From positions 1 through 32,536 of the forward strand of contig JACWAD010000004.1 of assembly GCA_014874175.1 (NCBI GenBank): a DNA stretch of 32,536 nucleotides. The letters are read 5' to 3'. The position numbers were made by a program, and so were the translations under genes. A model generated the notes under the pieces. That model made no database searches and was not told the origin of the DNA. It was given only the letters and a program-made list of their open reading frames with translations. Positions 7,251 to 15,369 of the stretch are shown here, in pieces (the stretch's first letter is position 1; each line of letters opens with the position of its first letter). The stretch comes from Thermoleophilia bacterium (GTDB lineage Bacteria; Actinomycetota; Thermoleophilia; BMS3ABIN01).

Positions 7251-8351
7251 TCAGCCTGTTGCCAGCTCGCGGTAAAGATCGAGGGTTTTTGAGGCGGCTG
7301 TCTCCCAGGAGAACAGCGCCGTCCGGGCCAGGCCGCGTTTGCGAAGACGCTGGCGGAGGCTGTCATTGTTAAGCACTTCCGTAATGGCGGCGCTGATGGC
7401 CGCCGAGCGGGGCGCCACCAGCAGGCCCCCGTCCCCAACCACCTCGGGCAGGGATGAAGAATTTGAGCAAATGACCGGCGTGCCGCAGGCCATCGCCTCC
7501 AGGGGAGGCAGGCCAAAGCCCTCGTAAAGCGAAGGGAAGCAAAAAAGGGAAGCAGCCGTGTAAAGCGCCGGCAGGTCCGGCTCCTCAATAAACCCGGTGA
7601 ATTGAACCAGCTCGCCAACGCCGCGGCGGACAGCCTCCTTCTGCACGTCCACCCAGTCGCCGCTTTTCTCGCCGGCCAGCACCAGCCTGTAATGAGATCT
7701 GATCTTTGCAGACAAGGCGGAAAAAGCGCTAACTAGGGTGGCCGGATTCTTGTGGGCGATGAACTCGCCCAGCCAGAGGATGTGAGGGCGGCCAATACCA
7801 TACTTGGCGCACACGGCCGCTACTTCTTCCTCACTGCGGGGGCCAAACTCGTGGCCAACGCCATCGAGTATCACCGAGACCTTCCCCAGTGACAGGCCAA
7901 AGTGCGCCAGCAGGTAGGACTGTGAAACCGTTGATACAGTAATTATGTGGTCTGCTTTGCCGATGGCGTCCGCAAGCAGCCCCTTGTAAGTGCGGCGGGT
8001 CCAGAAACTGGGGATGCTCTTGGGAAACAGAAGCGGGATAATGTCATGAGCGGTGACCAGCAATGGGCATTTAAGGTTGCTGGGAGCCACCACGTAGGGG
8101 GTATGAAAGAGCTGGCAGCCGGCTTTATTTACAATTTGACCTATTTTTGCCAGGTTGCGCGGCGAGAAGATTTCTTCGTTTAAGGCAATCTTGATGAAAT
8201 TATCAGCAGCGGGAATGCGGCCGGCGGTATCATCGTTATAGAAACAAACTACCTGCAAGTCGGGAACTTGAGCAAACTGCTTAAGCATGTTGCGGGAGTA
8301 GGTGCCAACTCCCCGCCAGGCAATCATGCGCGCGTCAAAACCAATTCTCAA
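7251..8351 (-). CDS. Glycosyltransferase family 4 (GT-B fold)
   Basis: 366 residues, the usual size for a GT4 retaining glycosyltransferase that moves a sugar from a nucleotide-sugar donor to a cell-surface glycan or lipid acceptor. The N-terminal acceptor domain starts MRIGFDARMIAWRGVGTYSRN. AHDIIPLLFP and ITVSTVSQSYL lie in the middle. The C-terminal donor domain has LWLGEFIAHKNPATLV (~193-208), LVLAGEKSG and the E-x7-E motif EGFGLPPLE (Glu277, Glu285), followed by GTPVICSNSSSLPEVVGDGGLLV. The start is a TTG at 8349-8351 with GGAGG eight bases upstream; no ATG or GTG lies in frame nearby. No other glycan genes are adjacent, so the sugar and acceptor cannot be named. Confidence 0.92.
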   Translation of the reverse strand: MRIGFDARMIAWRGVGTYSRNMLKQFAQVPDLQVVCFYNDDTAGRIPAADNFIKIALNEEIFSPRNLAKIGQIVNKAGCQLFHTPYVVAPSNLKCPLLVTAHDIIPLLFPKSIPSFWTRRTYKGLLADAIGKADHIITVSTVSQSYLLAHFGLSLGKVSVILDGVGHEFGPRSEEEVAAVCAKYGIGRPHILWLGEFIAHKNPATLVSAFSALSAKIRSHYRLVLAGEKSGDWVDVQKEAVRRGVGELVQFTGFIEEPDLPALYTAASLFCFPSLYEGFGLPPLEAMACGTPVICSNSSSLPEVVGDGGLLVAPRSAAISAAITEVLNNDSLRQRLRKRGLARTALFSWETAASKTLDLYRELATG

Positions 8352-8436
8352 ATGTGTTTCCTCCTCAGGTAAAAGGAAGCGAAACTTATGGGGCGTCAGC
8401 CCCGCTAACAGAAAACTGGTCGTCCCATCTATTACA

Positions 8437-8534
8437 TGTCATCCTGAGGAGCGAGCGACGAAGTGTCTGCTTTTTAGCTAAAAGCAGATTCTTCGCGGAG
8501 TTTATGCTGAGCTCGCGAAGTGCCCAGAATGACG
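8437..8534. repeat. Palindromic dispersed repeat (REP/MITE-like)
   Basis: A 98-bp element starts TGTCATCCTGAGGAGCGAGC and ends with the inverse-type end CCCAGAATGACG. It contains a perfect 9-bp hairpin (TCTGCTTTT / AAAAGCAGA, loop TAGCT, 8466-8488) and repeated GAAG/CTTCG segments. Elements with GTCATTCTGAG ends and internal CTTCG words are common as non-coding dispersed repeats in many environmental genomes (from memory). Only one copy is in this window. Confidence 0.6.
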
Positions 8535-8568
8535 GTTTCGGGCGTCGCCTGAGCTAACAGGATGAGCG

Positions 8569-8591
8569 TTAACAGAAAAGATTTCTGTTAA
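8569..8591. terminator. Perfect AT-rich hairpin downstream of the sensor kinase gene
   Basis: Ten-bp arms TTAACAGAAA / TTTCTGTTAA around AGA, eight bases after the kinase stop codon at 8599. No clean T-run follows on the minus strand, so it may be a 3'-end stabilising or terminating hairpin. Confidence 0.4.
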
Positions 8592-8598
8592 AGTTTCC

Positions 8599-11004
8599 TT
8601 AACCCTTCCCGGCCGGCAGAACCTCCGAAACAAGAGAGCGAATCTGATCCACCTGGAACGGCTTTGCTATTACTGTATCAATTTTGCTGGCTTGCATCTT
8701 CCCCGGGTCCAGCTGGTCTCCCCAGCCGGTGATCAGCACCACCGGCGTTTGGGGGCTGAGATCCTTGATCTTCTCTGCAACTTCCCAGCCGGACATTCCC
8801 GGCATCCCCAGATCGGTGAAAACCAGGTCGAACGCAGCCTGCGAGCCGGAGCAGGCGTTGGCAAACTTCTCCACCCCCGCCTGGCCGGTATCGGCAGCTT
8901 CCACATAATGTTTCATCCCTTTAAGGATATCAACAAGGAGATCCCGTATCATATCGGCGTCGTCGGTTACCAGTAGCCGCGCCGGCCGCATCTGGGGGGC
9001 AGATGACCCTGCGGGCCGCCCGTCCTGCTCCTTCTTCTGCCCGGCAGCAGGCAGGCGCACGGTGAAAACCGTACCTCTTTCAGAATTGCTGTCAACGGCA
9101 ATATCGCCATTATGGCGGTTGACAATTCCATAGGCGACGCTGAGTCCCAGGCCGCTGCCGGCCGCACCCTTGGTGGTAAAAAAGGGTTCAAAAATCCGGC
9201 GCCGTACCTCGTCTTTCATGCCGGGACCGTTGTCAGCCACAAGCACCTCGACCCAGGAGCCGCTGGCCCGGGTCGTGATTGAGATCTCTCCGCCGCCGGC
9301 AAGAGCATCGACGGCGTTCAGAAGCAGGTTGACAAAAACCTCGCTCAGCTCCGACTCGTTGCCTTTGACAAAAGGAATATTGTCGATGTCAAGACTGATT
9401 TCAATGGCGGCGCCGCGCGCGTCGGCTTCGTCATTCCAGCGGGGCCGGGCGACCTCAATGGAATTCCTGATCACTTCATTAATATCAACGCCAGAGAAAC
9501 GGTAAGATGTCCTCACCCTGGTAAATTCCTGAATCCGGCGCACCGTCTCGGCAGCGTCGCCCGCCACCCGCTCGATTGTCCTTAGCAGCTCTCGCTCATC
9601 AGCCCGGTCGTTGCCGCCGGCAAGCAGCAGCTGCGTATTGCCAAGAATGACGGTGAGGAAATTATTAAAATCATGGGCGACCCCACCGGCCATCTCTCCC
9701 AGCGCCGTCAGCTTCTCCTTCTGGTTAACCTGCTCCTGGAGGCGCTCCTGCTCGGTAATATCACGAATTCCATGCACCACGGCCAGTATCCGCCCATTGT
9801 CATCCATGATCGGATCGGCGGAGATGCTGAGTATCCTGCCCAGGGTGGGCTCTTCAATAACAACAGTCACGTTTCGCCGCCTGCGGATTGCCTCCGCGAG
9901 CGGACATTCAGCAATCGGCTCCGGGCGCTCATGAAACGCCTGGAAGCATTTCCTTCCCACCAGCTCACGGCTGCCGGTGCCGAGGAGCCGAGCCAGCGCC
10001 CGGTTGGCCCTAAGAATTGTAAAATCGGGAGCATGGATGGAAATGCCGTCGGCCATAGCGTCGAATGTCGCCTCCCATTCGGCTTTTGCGCTGGCCACAT
10101 CGTTAAACAGGCGGCTATTGTCCACGGCGACAGCGATGGTCTTTCCCACAGCCATGAGCAAATCCCTCTCTCGACCACTAAATTCATGCGGCTCCGTGGT
10201 TACGGCAAGCATCACGCCGAGCAGGCGCCCCTTGGATAGAAGCGGCACCGCCGCCAGGGCCGCAAACATCGCGCCAGCGCTTCCGGGATCAGCACCAAGG
10301 CCGCCGGCCCGGTCTGCCTGGCCGATAAATATTGCCTTGCCGGTTTTCGCTATCCCGGGAACGTACCTGTCACGCAGCCGCCTCAGAGACTTCTCCGGAA
10401 TGCCGTCGGCGGCGCCGAGGGAAATGTCCAGGCACTCATCACCGCACAGGAATATGACGCCACCGTCGTAGTTCATGGACTCCACCACAGAGGATATTAT
10501 TGACATCAAAATATGTTTCAGGTCTAGTGATTTGGCGGCGCTCGTGGCAACGGCATTAAGCACGGCAAGCTCGCGGTTGCGGCGCATGATTTCCTGCGTC
10601 ATTCTCTGCTCCGAAGAGACGTCGCGGGCAATGGCGACAAGCGCGATCGGTCTGCCGTTTTCGTCATCAACCTGGCTAAAGGAGACAAACACGGAGAAGC
10701 CGGCGCCGTCCTGCCGGCGGCCCAGCAACTGCCCCTGCCAGCCGCCAGCCAATGATGACCTTAAAACAGGCTCCAGCAGATCTTGGTGATTCATGCCCGA
10801 CAACAGCTCGCGGATGTTGCGGCCCGTCAGTTCTTCGCGCCTGTAACCAAAATAGCGGGCGCCTGCCTTGTTAATGGAGATAATTGCGCCGCCAAGGCTT
10901 GAAACAATCATGCACTCATGGCTGCTTTCCACAGCGGCCGCCAGCAGCCTTATTTGCCGCTGCGCCTGTTCATGCTTCAGTTTGCCCCTCTTGGCGGTAT
11001 TCAT
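8599..11004 (-). CDS. Hybrid sensor histidine kinase (PAS-GAF-PAS-HisKA-HATPase-REC)
   Basis: 801 residues, no membrane segment, so a cytoplasmic sensor. In order: PAS (~20-135, with YFGYRREELTG), GAF (~160-300), PAS (~305-420), dimerisation domain with phospho-acceptor His444 in GGVAHDFNNFLTVILG, ATPase domain with N-box NLLLNAVDAL (~560), G1 VADNGPGM (~590) and G2 GSGLGLS (~617), then a C-terminal receiver (~675-795). The receiver keeps acidic Asp681/Asp682, phospho-acceptor Asp731 (FTDLGMPG), Thr759 and Lys781. It autophosphorylates on His and can pass phosphate to its own receiver. No partner regulator with an output domain is adjacent, so the pathway is unknown. The ATG has no clear Shine-Dalgarno sequence. 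Confidence 0.93.
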   Translation of the reverse strand: MNTAKRGKLKHEQAQRQIRLLAAAVESSHECMIVSSLGGAIISINKAGARYFGYRREELTGRNIRELLSGMNHQDLLEPVLRSSLAGGWQGQLLGRRQDGAGFSVFVSFSQVDDENGRPIALVAIARDVSSEQRMTQEIMRRNRELAVLNAVATSAAKSLDLKHILMSIISSVVESMNYDGGVIFLCGDECLDISLGAADGIPEKSLRRLRDRYVPGIAKTGKAIFIGQADRAGGLGADPGSAGAMFAALAAVPLLSKGRLLGVMLAVTTEPHEFSGRERDLLMAVGKTIAVAVDNSRLFNDVASAKAEWEATFDAMADGISIHAPDFTILRANRALARLLGTGSRELVGRKCFQAFHERPEPIAECPLAEAIRRRRNVTVVIEEPTLGRILSISADPIMDDNGRILAVVHGIRDITEQERLQEQVNQKEKLTALGEMAGGVAHDFNNFLTVILGNTQLLLAGGNDRADERELLRTIERVAGDAAETVRRIQEFTRVRTSYRFSGVDINEVIRNSIEVARPRWNDEADARGAAIEISLDIDNIPFVKGNESELSEVFVNLLLNAVDALAGGGEISITTRASGSWVEVLVADNGPGMKDEVRRRIFEPFFTTKGAAGSGLGLSVAYGIVNRHNGDIAVDSNSERGTVFTVRLPAAGQKKEQDGRPAGSSAPQMRPARLLVTDDADMIRDLLVDILKGMKHYVEAADTGQAGVEKFANACSGSQAAFDLVFTDLGMPGMSGWEVAEKIKDLSPQTPVVLITGWGDQLDPGKMQASKIDTVIAKPFQVDQIRSLVSEVLPAGKG

Positions 11005-11350
11005 TTCGCTGTGGTCAGGTCTTGCTTTTGCTTCTTGTCTGGCGAGGAAACACCGGGCTAATGGCTCATCTGGAGGAGCCGTTTGTTCCCAGCAACCTGG
11101 GGAAGAAAATCACATTAAATTCCCCAAATCCGAAAATTCTCAAACGCTTCTTTCTTTAACCTTAAGGCAATGCGTGCCTGAACTGCCCATATCTGTGTAT
11201 TATTTTCTCCTCCGCCTGTTTGTGATAAATTGCCTACCGCCTCGCGCGGCTTCCGGGACCTGTTTCCCGGAGGGGCGCCGGCTTCGATGTGTAATCCGGG
11301 GAGAGCCCGGGTATCTTAATAGCAGTTTCAATCCCGACAAGGAAGCAGCG
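11005..11350. other. Divergent intergenic region, sensor kinase / ybaK
   Basis: 346 bp with no gene seen. It holds the promoters for both flanking genes, but none matches consensus well. A 7-bp hairpin (TCCGGGA / TCCCGGA) lies in the ybaK leader at about 11250-11272. No riboswitch was recognised. Confidence 0.4.
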
Positions 11351-11839
11351 ATGGCGATCGCCACCAGCGTAAAGTGTTACCTCGATGAGCAGGGGCTTGC
11401 CTACGAAACAATGAGGCACCGGCGGGCGCTGACAAGCGGCGATGAAGCGCGCGCCCTGGGAGTGACGCCGGCGCATGTAGCCAAGACGCTCGTTGTCAGG
11501 TCGCAGGGCGGCGATGCTCTTGTGGTGCTGCCAGCCTCGGCCCGGGTGGATATGCACAAGCTGCGCGACGTCCTGGGAGACAATCACGCCCGCCTGGCCA
11601 GCGAGGTGGAGTTGGAAGCGGAGATGTCGGAGTTTGAGCTGGGCGCCGTGCCGCCCCTGGGGGAGCTGATCGGCGCCCGCGTTTACCTGGACGAGAAGCT
11701 TGAGCAAATGGACGAGGTGGTCTTCGCCGGCGGGACCCACCAGGACTCGGTAAAGATGTCAGGGGGCGATTTCCTCAAGCTCGTCCATCCCCGGGTGGCC
11801 GACCTAGCCCTGGAGCCGGGGGCGGAGCTGCTGTACTAG
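11351..11839 (+). CDS. ybaK: YbaK/EbsC-family aminoacyl-tRNA deacylase
   Basis: 162 residues, the usual length for this single-domain family, which hydrolyses mischarged aminoacyl-tRNA (classically Cys-tRNAPro) in the cytoplasm. Family features: an N-terminal helix CYLDEQGLAYE, then HVAKTLVVRSQGG with the conserved Lys, LVVLPASARVDMHKLRDVLG, VGAVPP-type GAVPPLGELIG (~100-110) and the C-terminal VVFAGGTHQDSVKMSGGDFLKL. ATG 11351 has AAGGAAG seven bases upstream; the longer open frame is a chance extension. It converges on addA: the two stop codons overlap within the palindrome CTAG at 11836-11839, with no space for a terminator between. Exact tRNA specificity is not determined. Confidence 0.9.
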   Translation: MAIATSVKCYLDEQGLAYETMRHRRALTSGDEARALGVTPAHVAKTLVVRSQGGDALVVLPASARVDMHKLRDVLGDNHARLASEVELEAEMSEFELGAVPPLGELIGARVYLDEKLEQMDEVVFAGGTHQDSVKMSGGDFLKLVHPRVADLALEPGAELLY

Positions 11840-14800
11840 TTCAGCCGGCGCCCGGCCGGACAGACTGCTCCTCTGGCTGGCCCACCGGGGCAGTGGCTGC
11901 AGTGGTACGCATCGAACTCCATAAGCGCCGGGAACTCTCCCGTTTCCATTTTTCCCATCGCCTCCTTAAGCTGGGCCTCGAGCGCTGCCGCCTCGGACGG
12001 CCGGTATTCCCGTTCGATCTGCAGCGGCTCCGCGCCGCCGAGGTAAAGCAGCACGACCTTCACCGGCCCCGCGTGCAGGCGCAGGGCGGCAAGGGCATAG
12101 GCGGACATCTGCAGGCGATATCTGTCTGAGGTTTCGCTTCCGGCTCCGGTCAACCCTGCTCCGGGATTGCCGGTCTTGTAGTCGACCACCAGCGTGGTGT
12201 CTTCCCTGCTCCCAGAACCGCCAAAGCAGCAAAGCGCGTCCAGCTGCCCTTTGAGGATCGTCCGGCCGAGCAGGGTCGAGAATCCAAGCTCTGTCTTAAG
12301 CCCGCCCGCCCTGGCAGCGTTGAGCAACTCGGCGGCGATACCAGCTTTCAGAAAATTGTCCAGCAGGCGGCGGGCAAGCTCCATGTCGGCCTGCGTAAAC
12401 CCTGTTGGCGCCAGGCCCGCTTCAGCGGCCCGCTCCTGGAGCTGCTTCGGCCCCGGCAGCCCCGTTTCGAGATTAAGCATATCCTTCTCAAGGACCTTAT
12501 GGATCAGCGAGCCCATTCCAGTGTTAGATAGCCGCCGGCTGGCCGCTTCCGTATCCGCGGACTCTTTCCCGGCGCTTTCGTCCGGAAACAGTCCGCCAAG
12601 CCCCAGGACTTGCTCGAAAAAGTAGCGCCGCGGGCAGGCCGCAAACGTGTCCAGCGCCGTCGGCGAGATTTCCGCCGGTACATAGATGGCCGGATCTGGC
12701 ATGCTGGCAATGCCTGTGTTGATCTTTGGAAATTCTGTAACAGAATCACTTTTGCCGCTCTCTCCGTTCCGGTCCAGACAGTCTTCAGGATCATCGCATG
12801 TCTTCAGTTTGACGGCTGCTTCCCCAAAATAACTTAAGCGGCAGCCATCCTCATCGGCGTCCCGCCCCCACGGTATCTCCAGCCGGTCAAGCAACCATTT
12901 AAAAGGAGCCCGATCGTCTCTCCTGGGCTCACTGGCAGAAATGATCAGGTGGCGCCTGGCCCGGGTCATGGCAACGTAGAGGAGGCGCTTTTTCTCATTC
13001 AGGCTGCGCTCTTTCTCCTCTTTCTGAAGCTCGTCATAATCAAACACCTTGCTTTTGCCGCCTCCGCTCGCCTTGTATTTCAGGCCGATGCGGTCTCCTG
13101 TCTTGTGGTCAACTAAAACCGCATCTGAAAAATTGTTTTTTCCGGGGGACTGCAGGTTGGGAAGCACCACCAGCGGGAATTCCAGGCCCTTGGCGCCGTG
13201 CATTGTCATTATGCGGACCGAGGCGGCCCCCTCGGTTTCGGTGGGCGCCTCCGCCTCGCGAACTTCAACTTCCTTCTGATGCTGCAGAAACCCGGTAAAA
13301 TCAGCAAGACTGTTTCCCCAGCATTCTTCGAACGCGACCGCCAGGTCCAGCAGCTTCATCAGGTTGGCGTAATTCTGCCTGCCGTTCGTTCCTGCCAGGA
13401 TATTAGCGGCGTAATCGCCTGTCTTGATAACTGCAGCCGCCAGCGCGCGCAGCGTCTTTCTGCCTTCCATCAGGCGAAGCTCGCCGAGCCTCTCCACAAA
13501 ATCGTCCAACCGGGCGCGGTCGGGGCCGTCCAGGCGCTTAAGCCGCTCCGGCCCCGCCAGCCCCGCCCAGATGGGGGCGCGGCGCATGTTTTTATCCCCG
13601 ACCGGCTGCCCGAGCCAATAAAGGGCGTCGTCGCTAAGGCCGACCATAGGCGAGCGGAGCACCGAAAGCATGGCAAGGTCATCCAGCGGGTTGATGATAA
13701 GCTTGAACATGCTAACTACATCGCTCAGCTCCAGCTTGCCGTGGTAACTGGCGCCGATGGCGAGGTAGCTTCTGACGCCCGCCCGCGTGAGCGCGTCGCG
13801 GTATATCTCGGCCTGGTTCCTTCCCAACAGCAGAATAGCCGCGTCGCCAGCGCAATAGCCGCTGTCTTTATCGTCAAACAACTCCCTGAGGCGCTCCGCA
13901 ATCAGCCGCGCCTCAGCGCGCCGGGTCGTGTCGATACCGACCCTTTTTTCGGGATTATCACGGCTTGGTGCATTTTCCACAAGCATGATCTCAACCCGGC
14001 AGTCCTCTTTTTTTACGTCGGGCCCTGCGACCGCCTCGAGCTCCAGATATCCCGGGGCCAGCATTTCATCACAGCCGAACACATAGTCTACGAAATCGAG
14101 GATCTCCTGCTGGCTGCGGAAGTTTTGCTTCAGCTCGAGGAGATAGCCGCCCTCATCGGCTTTCTTCTTCTCTTCCTGGAAGCGGGTGACGTCGGCGTCA
14201 CGGAACCCGTAGATCGACTGGTTCTCGTCGCCGACCACCATGAGGTTAGGGCCAGATATCAACCTGATCACCTCGTGCTGCAGCCGGTTGGTGTCCTGGA
14301 ACTCGTCGACCATAACCATCCGGTACCTTGATCTCACTTTCTCCAGGATGTGGGGATTGCCAATTAGCAGATCCATGGTCTTTTGGTTGAGGTCGGCGAA
14401 GTCGAGCAGGCCCAGCCCTTGCTTGGCGCCTTTGTATTCACGGTCGAAGGATTCCAGCAGTTCGCGGATGAAGTCCAGGGTTTTAACCGAGGCGTGCGCG
14501 TACCATCCTTTGATGTAAGCATCATGCAAATCATTTACGCTTTGAAATTCCTCTTTGAGATTCCCGACCCTCAGATCCAGTTGGGCTTCCCCCAGTATAT
14601 TAATCCTGGCTGCCAGATCAGGCACATCCAGCGCGGCCTCCATCTCTGCAATCCTCTCAATTCCTTTCTCTTGTGTCGGGCTTGGCTCGCTGAGCTGACC
14701 GAAGGCGGCCCTCGCGTCAGCAATCGCGGCGCGCAGCGCCCTTTCGAGCGCCTCAAGGTCCGGCAGCGCTTGCTTGGGCAGCTTCGCCGGCCTTCCCTGG

Positions 14801-15369
14801 CTTCTGAGTGTTGCGTAAACGCTCTCGATGATCTTGAATAATTCTCCCTTGCGGTTGGGATCGTAGGCGGTGATGAACTCGATAACCTCATCTTTTTCTT
14901 CATCGCCGCGGTTTTCGAGAAGGTCCTGCAGACAGGTTTCAAAGGCTTCCTGCCGCATCAGGTTCGCCCGGGACTCCTCGGCGACGCCGAAACCCGGATC
15001 GATGCCGGCGGCCAGCGCATTGGCGCGCAAAAGCGCGGTGCAGAAGCTGTCAATGGTGCTGATCTGGGCGCTCTCAATGCGGCGGCACGCAGCGTTCATC
15101 CGCTCATCGCCGCTACTGCCGGCCCCGCAGATTGTTTCCCTGTCCCGCAGCATCTTGCGGATGCGCTGCATCATCTCCGCGGCGGCTTTTTTCGTAAATG
15201 TGATCGTGAGGATCTGGTCAACCTCCGCGAAACCGGTGGCGATTGCGTGCACGAACCTGCGGGTGACGACGCCGGTCTTGCCCGAGCCCGCACCGGCGGC
15301 GACAACCAGCGGCCCCTCGAGGGTCTCGATAGCCCGGCGCTGGTCAGCAGTCAATTTGATTTCATCCAC
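11836..15369 (-). CDS. addA: ATP-dependent helicase/nuclease AddA (RecB-like, double-strand break processing)
   Basis: 1177 residues. Superfamily 1A helicase motifs in order: Q-motif TADQRRAI (7-14), Walker A AGAGSGKT (25-32), DEFQDTN (355-361), GDENQSIYGFRDAD (380-393), QNFRS (~415), TMHGAKGLEFPLVVLPNL (~715) and LLYVAMTRARRHL. The C-terminal PD-(D/E)XK nuclease has FAACPRRYFFEQ, LVVDYKTGNPG and a final Cys group (C-x2-C-x9-C), suggesting an Fe-S staple as in AddB/Cas4 nucleases, although the last spacing is longer than usual. With AddB it unwinds and resects broken DNA ends for RecA. The start is GTG at 15369, overlapping the addB stop by 8 bases, so translation is coupled. Confidence 0.93.
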   Translation of the reverse strand: MDEIKLTADQRRAIETLEGPLVVAAGAGSGKTGVVTRRFVHAIATGFAEVDQILTITFTKKAAAEMMQRIRKMLRDRETICGAGSSGDERMNAACRRIESAQISTIDSFCTALLRANALAAGIDPGFGVAEESRANLMRQEAFETCLQDLLENRGDEEKDEVIEFITAYDPNRKGELFKIIESVYATLRSQGRPAKLPKQALPDLEALERALRAAIADARAAFGQLSEPSPTQEKGIERIAEMEAALDVPDLAARINILGEAQLDLRVGNLKEEFQSVNDLHDAYIKGWYAHASVKTLDFIRELLESFDREYKGAKQGLGLLDFADLNQKTMDLLIGNPHILEKVRSRYRMVMVDEFQDTNRLQHEVIRLISGPNLMVVGDENQSIYGFRDADVTRFQEEKKKADEGGYLLELKQNFRSQQEILDFVDYVFGCDEMLAPGYLELEAVAGPDVKKEDCRVEIMLVENAPSRDNPEKRVGIDTTRRAEARLIAERLRELFDDKDSGYCAGDAAILLLGRNQAEIYRDALTRAGVRSYLAIGASYHGKLELSDVVSMFKLIINPLDDLAMLSVLRSPMVGLSDDALYWLGQPVGDKNMRRAPIWAGLAGPERLKRLDGPDRARLDDFVERLGELRLMEGRKTLRALAAAVIKTGDYAANILAGTNGRQNYANLMKLLDLAVAFEECWGNSLADFTGFLQHQKEVEVREAEAPTETEGAASVRIMTMHGAKGLEFPLVVLPNLQSPGKNNFSDAVLVDHKTGDRIGLKYKASGGGKSKVFDYDELQKEEKERSLNEKKRLLYVAMTRARRHLIISASEPRRDDRAPFKWLLDRLEIPWGRDADEDGCRLSYFGEAAVKLKTCDDPEDCLDRNGESGKSDSVTEFPKINTGIASMPDPAIYVPAEISPTALDTFAACPRRYFFEQVLGLGGLFPDESAGKESADTEAASRRLSNTGMGSLIHKVLEKDMLNLETGLPGPKQLQERAAEAGLAPTGFTQADMELARRLLDNFLKAGIAAELLNAARAGGLKTELGFSTLLGRTILKGQLDALCCFGGSGSREDTTLVVDYKTGNPGAGLTGAGSETSDRYRLQMSAYALAALRLHAGPVKVVLLYLGGAEPLQIEREYRPSEAAALEAQLKEAMGKMETGEFPALMEFDAYHCSHCPGGPARGAVCPAGRRLN

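Noticed and set aside
11239-11340. Possible riboswitch in the ybaK leader
   Set aside because: Only a short 7-bp hairpin is visible and no conserved riboswitch core was found.
13198-14331. 377-codon plus-strand open frame inside addA
   Set aside because: Shadow of a GC-rich gene; all helicase motifs are on the other strand.
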